A stretch of DNA of 64,000 nt, from positions 62,001 to 126,000 of the forward strand of contig NZ_BBMP01000021.1 in NCBI RefSeq assembly GCF_000755245.1, read 5' to 3'. The DNA comes from Halococcus sediminicola. GTDB lineage: Archaea; Halobacteriota; Halobacteria; Halobacteriales; Halococcaceae. Below the pieces are notes generated by a model. It worked only from the letters and a program-made list of their open reading frames with translations. It did not search any database and was not told the origin of the DNA. A program made the position numbers and the translations under genes. This document shows, piece after piece, positions 9,601-18,312 of the stretch. Every line of letters begins with the position of its first letter. Position 1 is the stretch's first letter.

Positions 9601-10449
9601 ATGCAGCTCATCGTTCACGGCGGTGCCGGCGACGAACCGGATGAACCCGGAAAACGACAGGCCGTCCTCGACGAGGCCGCCGCGAGCGATGCGGAGGCGG
9701 CGACGCCCGTCGAAGCGGTCGTCAGTGCAGTCGGTATTCTCGAATCGAACCCGCGATTCAACGCCGGCGTCGGCGGGGCCATCCAATCCGATGGAATCGT
9801 GAGAACCGACGCCGGGATGATGACCGACGAGCGCGAGGTGAGTGCGGCCTGTTCGATGCCGGGCGTTCGCCACGCCGTGTCCGTCGCCCGTCGCGTCATG
9901 ACCGAAACGCCACACGTGCTGCTCGCGGGCAAGCACGCCGTCTCGTTCGCCGAGGAATTCGGCATCGGGAGTGAAAATCTCACGACCGAGCGGACGCGCG
10001 AGCGCTTCGCGGAGGCCGAGCCGCCCGAATCGGCCGACGTTCGAGAGCGCATCGAGTGGGTGCGCGAGCACTTTTCGGGAGCGGACACGGTCGGTGCGGT
10101 CGCGGTCGACGAGGGCCGAGTTGCGGCTGCGACGTCGACCGGCGGACGGTGGTTCGCCCTCGCCGGTCGGGTCGGCGACGTGCCACAGGTCGGCTGTGGG
10201 TTCTACGCCTCACCCGCTGGCGGGGCGAGCGCGACCGGTGCCGGCGAGGACATCGCCCGGACGACCCTCGCCCGCGAAGCGGTGCGACGGCTCGAAGCCG
10301 GCGAGAACCCTCGGGAGGCCGCCGCGAACGTCATCGGAGAGTTCGAGGAGTTGACCGACTCCACGGCAGGAATCATCGTGCTCGACGACGAAGGACGGAC
10401 GGGGAGTGCGTACAACTCGGCGGCGATGCAGACGGCCACCGATACATGA
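9601..10449 (+). CDS. isoaspartyl peptidase / L-asparaginase (Ntn hydrolase, family T2)
   Basis: 282 residues from ATG at 9601 (MQLIVHGGAGDEPDEPG). It begins with the family hallmark HGGAG. It should cleave itself before the Thr of DTVGAVAVDEG (about residue 163) to form alpha and beta subunits with an N-terminal nucleophile Thr. Downstream RVGDVPQVGCGFYASPAGGASATGAGED lines the substrate pocket. Members hydrolyse beta-aspartyl peptides and asparagine. The 39-base gap to map suggests possible cotranscription. Confidence 0.93.
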   Translation: MQLIVHGGAGDEPDEPGKRQAVLDEAAASDAEAATPVEAVVSAVGILESNPRFNAGVGGAIQSDGIVRTDAGMMTDEREVSAACSMPGVRHAVSVARRVMTETPHVLLAGKHAVSFAEEFGIGSENLTTERTRERFAEAEPPESADVRERIEWVREHFSGADTVGAVAVDEGRVAAATSTGGRWFALAGRVGDVPQVGCGFYASPAGGASATGAGEDIARTTLAREAVRRLEAGENPREAAANVIGEFEELTDSTAGIIVLDDEGRTGSAYNSAAMQTATDT

Positions 10450-10488
10450 GAGCGGCAGACCTTTGGCCCGAACGCTCTATCCCACGAT

Positions 10489-11382
10489 ATGAGCGACGTG
10501 GACCTCTCCGAGGAGCAGTACGAGAACTGTCGTGAGGCGGGCGAAATCCTCGCACAGGTACGCGAGGAGGCGGCCGAGCGCGTCGAGGTCGGTGCAAGCC
10601 ACCTCGAAGTCGCCGAGTGGGCCGAAGAACGCACGCAGGAGCTGGGCGGCGAGCCGGCCTTCCCGGTGAACATCTCCATCGACGAGGAGGCTGCCCACGC
10701 GACGCCGAGCATCGACGACGAATCGACGTTCGGCGAGGAGATGGTGAATCTGGACATCGGCGTGCACGTCGACGGCTGGCTGGCCGATACCGCAGTTACT
10801 GTCGACCTCTCGGACAATCCCGACCTCGCCGAAGCGCCGGAAGCCGCACTGGAGGCCGCACTCGAACTCGTCGAGGACGGCGTCAGCACGGGCGACATCG
10901 GCGCGCGCATCGAGGAGGTCATCGACGACTACGGCTACAATCCGGTCGTGAATCTCACGGGCCACGGACTCGCCCGGTGGGAGCAGCACACCCCGCCGAA
11001 CATCCCGAATCGCGCGGTGAGTCAGAGCGTCGAACTCGAAGCCGGCGACGTGGTCGCCATCGAGCCGTTCGCTACGGACGGGAGCGGCAAGGTCGGCGAG
11101 GGCAACGAGACCGAGATCTTCGCGCTCGAACACGAGCGGTCGGTCAGAAATCGTGACGCCCGCGAGGCGCTCGACCAGATCACCGAGCAGTTCCGTACCC
11201 TTCCCTTTGCCACCCGCTGGCTCGACGTCGACCGGCCCGAGATGGCGCTGCGCCGTCTCGAACGCCAGAACGTCGTCCACAGCTATCCCGTGCTCAAGGA
11301 GGACGCCGGCAATCTCGTCAGTCAGAAAGAACACACCGTCATCGTCACCGAGGACGGCTGTGAAGTGACGACCGAGCGCTGA
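10489..11382 (+). CDS. map: methionine aminopeptidase, type II
   Basis: 297 residues, typical of archaeal type II M24A enzymes, which remove the initiator Met from nascent proteins. Dinuclear metal ligands are visible: Asp in LDIGVHVDGWLADTAVTVDLS (two), His in TGHGLARWEQHTPPNIP, Glu in AIEPFAT and Glu near the C-terminus in TVIVTEDGCEV. The type II helical insertion follows TEIFALEH. The gene is followed by repeat element copy A. Confidence 0.96.
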   Translation: MSDVDLSEEQYENCREAGEILAQVREEAAERVEVGASHLEVAEWAEERTQELGGEPAFPVNISIDEEAAHATPSIDDESTFGEEMVNLDIGVHVDGWLADTAVTVDLSDNPDLAEAPEAALEAALELVEDGVSTGDIGARIEEVIDDYGYNPVVNLTGHGLARWEQHTPPNIPNRAVSQSVELEAGDVVAIEPFATDGSGKVGEGNETEIFALEHERSVRNRDAREALDQITEQFRTLPFATRWLDVDRPEMALRRLERQNVVHSYPVLKEDAGNLVSQKEHTVIVTEDGCEVTTER

Positions 11383-11692
11383 GGCGGCGGTTGCGGCCGG
11401 TGGCCGTCCGCGGTGCGGCCGGTGCGGTCGCGGTGGTGGCGGTGCGGTTGCGGTCCCTTGGTGGATGAAGGGCGAGGCGCATGGTGTGAGCGAAGTGAAC
11501 ACCGCGACCGAAGGGAGCGCGCCGAGGGCTTCGGCGGTGCTGTGCGCGGCGGTTGTAGGGTGTGTCCGCGCGAACGAAGTGAGCGCGGTTCGCCGCTCGC
11601 GCGGTTTGCGAGCGGGAATTTTTAGCGTAGCTTTTTGCAAGGAGCGGTGGCCGACCGCAGGGAGGCCACCCGACGCAGTAAAAAGGTCCTTC
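11383..11692 (+). repeat. dispersed structured 3' element, copy A
   Basis: Non-coding 310 bases between the convergent map and lrpA1 genes. Order along the plus strand: a GGTGCGG-rich tract, GGATGAAGGGCGAG (11463-11476), GAGGGCTTCG (11524-11533), then T5 and A5 tracts. Hairpins: 11483-11503 (GGTGT/ACACC), 11566-11588 (CCGCGC/GCGCGG), 11593-11615 (CCGCTCGC/GCGAGCGG) and 11646-11670 (GGTGGCC/GGCCACC). The last sits inside a CTTTTT (11631-11636) / AAAAAG (11680-11685) pair. The first two carry GA/GA steps under a GAA triloop. The 30 bases at 11581-11610 are identical to 60625-60654 in copy D. Probable 3' UTR or terminator element. Confidence 0.8.
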
Positions 11693-12121
11693 TTATTTGA
11701 GCCGTTCCTGCAGGAACGAGGGATGGGCGGCGGTGACACCATCGATGGAGAGGATGTCGTCGGCGATGACGCTCCCGACGGCGTTGCCGTCGGCGGCACG
11801 CACCTCGGCCATCAGCATGTGGTCGCCGCTGGAGCTGTAGAGCGCCTCGATCTCGTCGAGCGCTTCGATGGCGCGTGTCGCCTCGACGTAGCGGCCGCTC
11901 TCGACTTCGATGCCGACGAGCGCGATCGAGCGCCCGGAGAGTTTCTTCGGGTCGACGTCGGCCGAGTAGCCAGTGATGACGCCGTCGCGTTCGAGTTTGT
12001 CGATGTACTTCCGAACGGTGGGCTTCGATACTTCCGCCCGGTGTGCGATGTCGGCGTACGAGGCCTGCGCATCCTCCTCCAAGACGGCGAGAATGCGGTC
12101 CTCGGTGGAGTCCGCGCTCAT
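11693..12121 (-). CDS. lrpA1: Lrp/AsnC family transcriptional regulator
   Basis: 142 residues. An N-terminal helix-turn-helix (DAQASYADIAHRAEVSKPTVRKYIDKLERDGVI) is followed by an RAM-type ligand and oligomerisation domain (SIALVGIEVESGRYVEATRAI...). Location directly downstream of porAB matches, from memory, lrpA1 of Halobacterium salinarum. Lrp proteins sense amino acids and control amino-acid and central metabolism. A perfect inverted repeat lies beside its TATA box, so autoregulation is likely. Confidence 0.88.
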   Translation of the reverse strand: MSADSTEDRILAVLEEDAQASYADIAHRAEVSKPTVRKYIDKLERDGVITGYSADVDPKKLSGRSIALVGIEVESGRYVEATRAIEALDEIEALYSSSGDHMLMAEVRAADGNAVGSVIADDILSIDGVTAAHPSFLQERLK

Positions 12122-12141
12122 GTCCCCTAGTTGGCGTCGAT

Positions 12142-12165
12142 GAAAAAATATCTTCCGTATCGGAA
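12142..12165 (-). promoter_or_regulatory. lrpA1 promoter with perfect inverted repeat
   Basis: On the minus strand a TATA-like run ATATTTTTT (about 12142-12151) lies about 25 bases before the lrpA1 ATG at 12121, implying a leaderless transcript. Directly upstream, over the BRE position, is TTCCG-TAT-CGGAA (12153-12165), a perfect 5-base inverted repeat. This is where a bound Lrp dimer would block TFB/TBP. The assignment is inferred from position only. Confidence 0.5.
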
Positions 12166-12189
12166 AACGCGCTTCTACCGCTCGACGGC

Positions 12190-13137
12190 CTACTTGTGGG
12201 CGTCGAGCAGGTCGTAGCTGCGCTCCCAGTCGTAGTCGTCGTCGAAGTAGCGCTCGGCCAGCGGCTGTTCGGGCATCTCGCCCGTCGAACGCTTCTCCTC
12301 GCCGTAGGAGTGTCTATCCTCGTCGACGTAGAACCGACCGGTGAGGACTTCGCCCTCGTAGAGTTTGTCCTCGGTCTCGTGCATCATTTCGGCGGCTTCG
12401 CGGCGGTCGTGGACGTCGAAGTCGTAGTCGTCGGACTGCTGGACGTCGGTGTAGGGGACGTACTGCTTTGCGTCCTTGTTCCACGTCGGACACTGCGTGA
12501 GGAAGTCGATGTGGGCGAACCCGTCGTGTTCCATCGCTTCGGTGAGGATCTCGGTCGCCTGTCGGGGGTTCACCGCCGCGGTGCGGGCGATGTAGGAAGC
12601 CCCCGAGGAGAGCGCCATCGAGAGCGGTCGGATCGGGTCCTTCGCTGACCCGTGGGGTTGGGTCTTCGACTCGTGACCCTTCGGGCTGGTGGGCGAAGTC
12701 TGGCCCTTCGTCAGCCCGAAGATCTCGTTGTTGAACACGATGTAGGTCATGTCGTGGTTCTCGCGGGCGGTGTGCATGAAGTGGTTCCCGCCGATGCCGT
12801 AGCCATCGCCGTCGCCGCCCGCCGCGATGACTTCGAGACCGGGATTGGCGAGTTTCGCCGCCCGTGCGACCGGCAGCGAGCGCCCGTGAATCGAGTGAAA
12901 ACCATACGACTCGAAGTAGCTCGACAGTTTGCCCGAGCAGCCGATTCCGGTGACGAGCAGCGTCTCGTCGGGCGTCCGACCGACTTCGGGCATCGCACCT
13001 TTGAGCGCCTTCAGTACCCCGAAGTCGCCACAGCCCGGACACCACGTCGCCTGCGGTTCGATACCGGGTGTGAACGCCTCGCGGTCGATCTCGTCGTCCT
13101 GTGCCGCTGCGCCGATTGCACTGAATGATTTGCTCAT
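12190..13137 (-). CDS. porB: pyruvate:ferredoxin oxidoreductase, beta subunit
   Basis: 315 residues. It contains the thiamine-pyrophosphate domain of 2-oxoacid:ferredoxin oxidoreductases: WCPGCGDFGVLKAL, GIGCSGKLSSYF, the metal/TPP motif GGDGDGYGIGGNHFMH and FNNEIFGLTKGQTSPTS. The pair oxidises a 2-oxoacid with CoA and passes electrons to ferredoxin. The choice of pyruvate over 2-oxoglutarate rests on the subunit lengths (632 and 315), which match the halobacterial Por pair as I remember them, and on the adjacent lrpA1. It is 3 bases downstream of porA. Confidence 0.82.
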   Translation of the reverse strand: MSKSFSAIGAAAQDDEIDREAFTPGIEPQATWCPGCGDFGVLKALKGAMPEVGRTPDETLLVTGIGCSGKLSSYFESYGFHSIHGRSLPVARAAKLANPGLEVIAAGGDGDGYGIGGNHFMHTARENHDMTYIVFNNEIFGLTKGQTSPTSPKGHESKTQPHGSAKDPIRPLSMALSSGASYIARTAAVNPRQATEILTEAMEHDGFAHIDFLTQCPTWNKDAKQYVPYTDVQQSDDYDFDVHDRREAAEMMHETEDKLYEGEVLTGRFYVDEDRHSYGEEKRSTGEMPEQPLAERYFDDDYDWERSYDLLDAHK

Positions 13138-13140
13138 GAG

Positions 13141-15039
13141 TTAGTCACCTGCTGCCGGTTCGATGCGCGTCTGTGCGGTCGGTGGCTCGTCGCCGCCGTT
13201 CACCTGAATCTCGAACCCTTCGACGATCTCGGCGGGTTCGAACGGGTTGCCGTTGTACTTGAGCAGGCTCGACATCGTCTCGCCGAATCGCCCGAGTTCC
13301 TTCTGGGTGAGACCTCTGAACTGGGCGGTGACGTTCATCTCGACGACCAGACATTCATCGACCGATTCGAGGAACTCGGTCACCTCCTTTTTCGGGTAGG
13401 GCATGAGGTCGCTCACGCCGAGTGCCTTCACCGAATGTCCCTGGTCGTTCAGCCTGTCGACGGCCTCCTCGACGCTTCCCTGCTGACTCCCCCAGACCAT
13501 GATGCCGTGCTCCGCGTCCTCGGGCCCGTAGTAGGTCTGATTGGAGTGGTCCTGTCCGTCCAGATCGTCGCGGATCGCTTCGAGCTTTCGGCTGCGCCGG
13601 TCGACCTGCGCTACCCGGTTGTCGGGGTCCTCCTCGATGTGGCCCTGCGGGGTGTGCTCGTTGCCCGAGGCGAGGAACCGTCCGTCCTTCTGGCCGGGAA
13701 TCGTGCGCGGGCTGACGCCGTTTTCTGGGTCGTGCTGGAAGCGGTTGAACGTCCCCGAGGCGTGATGGGCGGCCTCCTGGATCTCGTCTTCGGTGAGGAC
13801 GCTCCCGAGGTCGGCGTTCGGCTCGCGGTCGAAGTGGCTCGCCGGCACGCTCGCCAACTCGCCGGAGAGTTTCTGGTCGATGACGATCACCGTGGGGATC
13901 TGGTAGTCGTACGCCACCCGGAACGCCTCGCGGGACTGCTCGTAGGCCTCCCGGACCGTGCTCGGCGCGAACACTACCCTGTTCGAATCACCCTGACTCG
14001 TATAGAGGATGTGCTCCAAGTCCGCCTGTTCGGGTTTGGTCGGCATGCCCGTCGAGGGACCCGCCCGCATCGCCTCCACCAAGACCAACGGCGTCTCGGT
14101 CATCTCCGCCAGTCCGAGCGGTTCGGACATCAGCGCGAAGCCGCCACCCGACGAACCGCTCATTGCCTTGACGCCAGCGTGGGAGGCCCCGATGGCGAGC
14201 GATGCCGCCGCGATCTCGTCTTCGACCTGTTCGGAGATACCCCCCACTGCGGGGAGGTGCTGGGTCATGATGGTGAAGACGTCCGTCCACGGCGTCATGG
14301 GGTACCCAGAGATGAACCGACAGCCCTCGTCGAGCGCGCCGTAGGCGACCGCGTGACTGCCGTTGAGCAGGACCTGCTCCTCGTCGTGGCTACCCGTGGG
14401 CACTTCGAGGTCGTGGGAGAAGTCCATCTCGCTGACCTCCCGATAGGCCTCTTCGAGCACCTCGACGTTGGTGTCGAGCATCTCGCCGCTCATCGAGTCG
14501 CTCATCAGCTCCTCGAATATTTCAGTACTCATCCCGATGAGCGCGGCCGTCGCCGCCACGCCGGCCGTGTTGCGCATGATCTCGCGGCCGTGCTCGCGGG
14601 CCAGCCCTCGGAGGTCGAGCGGATAGACGTGCCAGTCGTTTTCCTCGACACGCTCGTCGAAGTTCTCGACCTCGTCGGTGTCGAGCAGTCCCTCGTCGTA
14701 GACGATCACGCCGCCCTCGCGCAGTTCGTCGAGGTTCTCCGAGAGCGGTTTGACCTCCTCGTTCCCATAGTAGGCCTCGCCGCTGGCCTGTGGGTTGCGC
14801 GCGAAACTGTCGCCGAGCGCCAGCAGGAAGTCGTAGCCGTCGCCACGGGATTTGACCGCGTGGTCGGCGGCACGCACTTCGACGTAGGTGTGCCCGCCGC
14901 GGATCCGCGAGGGGTAATGTCTGTGTGTAAAGACGTCCAGCCCCGTACGCATCAGCGCCTTGGTGAAGTTCTGGCTGGTCGAGTCGATTCCGTCACCGGA
15001 ACCGCCTGCGATCCGCCAGATGAGTTCGTGTTCTGTCAT
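13141..15039 (-). CDS. porA: pyruvate:ferredoxin oxidoreductase, alpha subunit (gamma-alpha fusion)
   Basis: 632 residues. The N-terminal gamma domain (about 1-190) begins IWRIAGGSGDGIDSTSQNFTKALMRTGLDVFTHRHYPSRIRGG. The alpha domain follows (about 215-600; GSHAVAYGALDEGCRFISGYPMTPWTDV, PLVLVEAMRAGPSTGMPTKPEQADL). The fused two-subunit architecture is that of halophilic 2-oxoacid:ferredoxin oxidoreductases. It makes acetyl-CoA from pyruvate with ferredoxin reduction in place of a pyruvate dehydrogenase complex. It is the first gene of porA-porB, with lrpA1 next on the same strand. Confidence 0.85.
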   Translation of the reverse strand: MTEHELIWRIAGGSGDGIDSTSQNFTKALMRTGLDVFTHRHYPSRIRGGHTYVEVRAADHAVKSRGDGYDFLLALGDSFARNPQASGEAYYGNEEVKPLSENLDELREGGVIVYDEGLLDTDEVENFDERVEENDWHVYPLDLRGLAREHGREIMRNTAGVAATAALIGMSTEIFEELMSDSMSGEMLDTNVEVLEEAYREVSEMDFSHDLEVPTGSHDEEQVLLNGSHAVAYGALDEGCRFISGYPMTPWTDVFTIMTQHLPAVGGISEQVEDEIAAASLAIGASHAGVKAMSGSSGGGFALMSEPLGLAEMTETPLVLVEAMRAGPSTGMPTKPEQADLEHILYTSQGDSNRVVFAPSTVREAYEQSREAFRVAYDYQIPTVIVIDQKLSGELASVPASHFDREPNADLGSVLTEDEIQEAAHHASGTFNRFQHDPENGVSPRTIPGQKDGRFLASGNEHTPQGHIEEDPDNRVAQVDRRSRKLEAIRDDLDGQDHSNQTYYGPEDAEHGIMVWGSQQGSVEEAVDRLNDQGHSVKALGVSDLMPYPKKEVTEFLESVDECLVVEMNVTAQFRGLTQKELGRFGETMSSLLKYNGNPFEPAEIVEGFEIQVNGGDEPPTAQTRIEPAAGD

Positions 15040-15076
15040 GGATAGACGAACCGCCTACTCTGGCTTTGTGAGGCCG

Positions 15077-15084
15077 TTATAAAA
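15077..15084 (-). promoter_or_regulatory. TATA box of porAB
   Basis: TTATAAAA, reading TTTTATAA on the minus strand, lies about 41 bases before the porA ATG at 15039. That predicts a start of transcription around 15055 and a leader of roughly 15 bases. A second TATATA run at 15130-15135 lies farther up and is unassigned. Confidence 0.55.
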
Positions 15085-15211
15085 GGGTTTCCGGTGAATC
15101 AATACTAGTCTATCATGTGGGTTTGGTATATATTCCCAGTCGATAATGAAGGTCACACGCACGGCGGGGATGACGGAGAGAACTCAATGTCGGGACCGTC
15201 TTCGCCGTCGG

Positions 15212-16651
15212 TCAGCGGCTGGTGATGGTTACGAAGAGGTCGCTCAGCACGAGCCACACCTGTCGGACGACGATGTGGATGTCGAACCAGATCGACTGTT
15301 CGTTGATGTACTTGACGTCGTACTGGAGCTTTCGTTCCGGGTCGTAGCCGGTGATCTCGTTGATCTGGGCGAGGCCGGTCAGTCCCGGCTTCACGAACCA
15401 CCGCCGTCGCCACTCGATGAGGTTCGTCTCGATGTCGTCGTCGAGTTCGGGCCGTTCCGGTCGGGGGCCGACGACGCTCATGTCGCCGGTCAGGATCGAC
15501 CACAGCTGTGGGATCTCGTCCAGATGTGTCCGCCGAAGGAGCCGTCCAGCGTGCGTGACACGGGGGTCGACGCCGCCGGCGTCCTCCTCGCTGAGTTTCG
15601 CGCCGGTCGTCGCCTCCGCATCGGGCACCATGCTGCGGAACTTGAACACGCGAAACGTCTCGCCGAACTCGGCGGTTCGCTCCTGTCCGTAGAACAGTGG
15701 TCCGCCGTCGTCGAGTTTGATCGCCACCGCGATGGCGAGGATGAGCGGCGAGAGCACCACCAGCCCCGTGAGCGCGAAGGCGATGTCGAAGCCCCGTTTG
15801 ATGGTGCGGTCCTGCCAGTCCCACGGTTCGAGTTCGGCGTCGATGAGTTCGCCCACACCCGTTCCGGTCGTGAGTACGCTATCGGCGTGTTTGCGGTGGA
15901 CCTTCGCGGTGACGCCGTGACTGCTGCAGGTGGCGAGCGCGCCGAAGAACTCCGCACGGTCCGAGCGCTCGAAGGTGAGTATCGCCGTGTCGATGTTCCC
16001 GGCGACGAGCAGTTCGTCGAGCCGCGAGAGTCCGCCCAGCCGCTCGATGTCGTCGAGTCGTGTGTGGACGTGCGTCCCGCCATCGGCCACCTCCAACCCC
16101 GCCGGCGCTTGCGTGGCGTCGTACCGGATCGCCGGGGCGATGTAGCCGACGATCGGCAGGTCGGTCGTATCGACCAGTTCGGCCATCGATGCCGGGTCGT
16201 CGCCGACCAACACCGCCCGTTCGACCGTCGCCGCCGGCCGGCGACGGATGGCAACGAACCACGCCGGCAGCGCGATGGTAAGAAACAGCGTCGTCAACAG
16301 CAGGGTCGTCCGCGGGAGCCGATAGGTGTAATCGAAGTAGCCGATCGCGGCGAGCGCGAGCGCGCCGCCGAACACGCGCCGGAGCGTGAGCGAAATCGTG
16401 TCGAGAATGCGCCGTGGATGGGGCTTGAACAGCGCCAACAGCGCGGCGAGCATCAGCAGGAGCGCCGTCAGGATCGCCACCAGCAGACGGCCGTCCGTGA
16501 GGACGGTCGGGGCGAGACGGTCGAACGGTGGAACGGCCGTCAACACGGTTTGTGCGAACGGCTGGTTCGCCACCACGATCGAACAGACGACGAGAACGCT
16601 CGCGCCGAGGCTGCTCGCGATGCGATACCGCCATCCTGTAGTGGGTTCCAT
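15212..16651 (-). CDS. polyprenyl glycosylphosphotransferase (sugar transferase)
   Basis: 479 residues. The N-terminal half has about four or five membrane helices (first near residues 8-30), then a Rossmann-like CoA-binding-type region (VLVGDDPASMAELVDTTDLPIVGYI). After one more helix (IAFALTGLVVLSPLILAIAVAI) comes the bacterial sugar transferase domain: FRVFKFRSMVPDAE, RRTHLDEIPQLWSILTGDMSVVGPRPERPE and KPGLTGLAQINEITGYDPERKLQYDVKYI. Such enzymes load the first sugar phosphate onto a polyprenyl phosphate for exopolysaccharide or surface glycan synthesis. No other glycan gene lies beside it, apart from the phosphohexomutase at 18.8 kb. Confidence 0.92.
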   Translation of the reverse strand: MEPTTGWRYRIASSLGASVLVVCSIVVANQPFAQTVLTAVPPFDRLAPTVLTDGRLLVAILTALLLMLAALLALFKPHPRRILDTISLTLRRVFGGALALAAIGYFDYTYRLPRTTLLLTTLFLTIALPAWFVAIRRRPAATVERAVLVGDDPASMAELVDTTDLPIVGYIAPAIRYDATQAPAGLEVADGGTHVHTRLDDIERLGGLSRLDELLVAGNIDTAILTFERSDRAEFFGALATCSSHGVTAKVHRKHADSVLTTGTGVGELIDAELEPWDWQDRTIKRGFDIAFALTGLVVLSPLILAIAVAIKLDDGGPLFYGQERTAEFGETFRVFKFRSMVPDAEATTGAKLSEEDAGGVDPRVTHAGRLLRRTHLDEIPQLWSILTGDMSVVGPRPERPELDDDIETNLIEWRRRWFVKPGLTGLAQINEITGYDPERKLQYDVKYINEQSIWFDIHIVVRQVWLVLSDLFVTITSR

Positions 16652-16790
16652 GCTGATCGAGCGAGTCGCATAAACGAGTGCCAGCGGCGGACATAAGTAT
16701 TGTGGACCGTTGCTGGCGATGAAACTGGCTGAATCAACCCCGGCCGAGAGCCTCCCGAAGAGCCCGAAAAACGGCGATTCGGCGCCAGTA

Positions 16791-16861
16791 TGCGCCAGCG
16801 GGGAATCGAACCCCGACCGAGGGCTTGGAAGGCCCTTGTCCTACCATTAGACCACTGGCGC
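16791..16861 (-). tRNA. tRNA-Gly (anticodon TCC)
   Basis: 71 bases on the minus strand fold as a complete cloverleaf. The acceptor stem is GCGCCAG/CTGGCGC with discriminator A. The anticodon stem is GGGC/GCCC around loop CTTCCAA, anticodon TCC. The T arm is GGGGTTCGATTCCCC. No CCA is encoded. It has no intron and decodes GGA and possibly GGG. Confidence 0.95.
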
Positions 16862-16951
16862 ACTACGTTCGTTTTGCTCACTTGTGCGCCACGCATCGGC
16901 GAACGACGTTCGCCTCAACCTGGCGCTCACGCGGCCGTATCCCCGCGTCGA

Positions 16952-17605
16952 TTAAGTCCGTTTCCCTTCGACGCCGACGACGCCGTAGCAGTTGCCCCGC
17001 TCTTCGAAGGCGCGCTCGACGGCGAGCGCGCTCTCTCGCAGGTCGGCCTCGAACTCCGCCGGGTCGTAGATGTGGTAGTAGCGGGCCACGGTCTCGCCGC
17101 CGGGTAGCGTCCAGTCGACGGTCGTATCGAAGCCCTCGTTCCCTTCGAATCGGTCGTGAGTCGTGCTCCACGCGCTCACGAGCGCCCGCCCACCCGGCGC
17201 GAGGACGCGCGCGAGTTCGTCGAGGCTTTCGATGCGGTCCCCGCGGGTCGGCAGATGGTGGAGGGTGGCGATGTACACCACGAGATCCACAGTACGAGCA
17301 GCGAGCGGGAGGCTGGTCGCGTCACCCCGACAGAGGTCGATGGCGAATCCTTCGCTCTCGCGGCGCTCGCGCGCCGCGTCGAGCAGCGCTTGGCTCGCGT
17401 CGATCCCGATCACTCGCTCGGCACGGTCGGCAAGCACCGCGGCGTGGCGCGCGTTGCCACAACCGAGGTCGAGTCCGACATCGACTTTCTCGCTTCCCTC
17501 GACGAAGCGTTCGACGGCCGGCCACGGATGCGCACGGGTCTTGGCGAAGTGCTCGCCGATGCGGTCGTAGGTCTCGCGCACGTCACGCCGGGTCGGATCG
17601 CCCAT
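16952..17605 (-). CDS. class I SAM-dependent methyltransferase, Trm9/ALKBH8-like
   Basis: 217 residues from ATG at 17605. The N-terminus RETYDRIGEHFAKTRAHPWPAVERFV closely follows the opening of eukaryotic Trm9 (tRNA wobble-uridine carboxymethyl methyltransferase). The SAM site is VGLDLGCGNARHAAVLADRAERVIGID, with acidic loop residues and the post-motif segment VVYIATLHHLPTRGDRI. The C-terminal TVARYYHIYDPAEFEADLRE also matches Trm9. A role in tRNA wobble uridine modification is inference. The gene sits next to tRNA-Gly(TCC), itself a wobble-U tRNA. Confidence 0.8.
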   Translation of the reverse strand: MGDPTRRDVRETYDRIGEHFAKTRAHPWPAVERFVEGSEKVDVGLDLGCGNARHAAVLADRAERVIGIDASQALLDAARERRESEGFAIDLCRGDATSLPLAARTVDLVVYIATLHHLPTRGDRIESLDELARVLAPGGRALVSAWSTTHDRFEGNEGFDTTVDWTLPGGETVARYYHIYDPAEFEADLRESALAVERAFEERGNCYGVVGVEGKRT

Positions 17606-17642
17606 CGCCGGATGGTTCGGTGCCGCCGGATTGAACCTGTCG

Positions 17643-18173
17643 CTACCCGCTCGCCTCGGTGCTCGGCCGGCCGGCGTGAGTCCGGTCGATGGTGAGCAGC
17701 CCCGCGCCGAAGAGGAAGAGGGCGACCACTCCAACCGGGATCGGGGTCTCGGGCGTGTGCTGCCACAGTAGCCACGCCGCCCCCGAGAGGCAGAGTGCCA
17801 TCCCGAGACAGAGCGCACCCATCGCCCGCACCGGGTCGAACGCTCCCACGAGGAGGCGCTCGCCAGCGAGCACGAGTGCGAGCGCCAACGCCAGCGCGAC
17901 GACGAGCAGCGCGGCCGCGACGAGCCAGAGCGTGCCCGCTTGCGCGAGATCGCCGCCGTACCGCGCGCCGACGTCGGTGATCGGGACCAGTCCTCGCGTC
18001 ATGTCGAGCGAGCGCGCGCCGAAGGCGAATTCGAGCGAACCGAAGACGAACCGGAGGGTGACCGCCTCGGAGAATCGCCCGTCCGAGAGCGACACCGACC
18101 ACGGGACCAGCGCGGCGACGAACGCCGCGAACGCGGCGATCTCGGGCGCACGGTCCGTGACATCGAGGGCCAT
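17643..18173 (-). CDS. haloarchaeal membrane protein
   Basis: 176 residues from ATG at 18173 (MALDVTDRAPEIAAFAAF). About four hydrophobic segments are seen (near 11-28, 75-100, 110-130 and 140-160), with no catalytic motif. I recognise no family. It lies 37 bases upstream of the methyltransferase gene on the same strand, so they may be cotranscribed. Confidence 0.7.
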   Translation of the reverse strand: MALDVTDRAPEIAAFAAFVAALVPWSVSLSDGRFSEAVTLRFVFGSLEFAFGARSLDMTRGLVPITDVGARYGGDLAQAGTLWLVAAALLVVALALALALVLAGERLLVGAFDPVRAMGALCLGMALCLSGAAWLLWQHTPETPIPVGVVALFLFGAGLLTIDRTHAGRPSTEASG

Positions 18174-18312
18174 TGTCACCGTTGTCGCTGGTGGCCGGGT
18201 AAAACCTGTCGGTGGTCGCGACGGCGAACTCCCGTGGGAGTCGGCGCTCGATGCAGCGTCCGGGGCGGCGTTACGTTCATGACGGCAGGGTACGTAGACG
18301 GAGTAGAACCGA

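Noticed and set aside
11463-11640. Conserved peptide encoded by the dispersed 3' elements
   Set aside because: Spacing between conserved blocks differs between copies and is not a multiple of three; the stems covary instead, pointing to RNA or DNA structure.
13435-15045. 536-residue open frame on the plus strand opposite porA
   Set aside because: Long antisense frames are normal in GC-rich coding DNA; the minus strand encodes a clear 2-oxoacid oxidoreductase, and the plus-strand product has no domain.
15125-15160. TATATA run pointing into the antisense of the sugar transferase gene
   Set aside because: Could drive an antisense RNA, but sequence alone gives no support beyond the TATA match.
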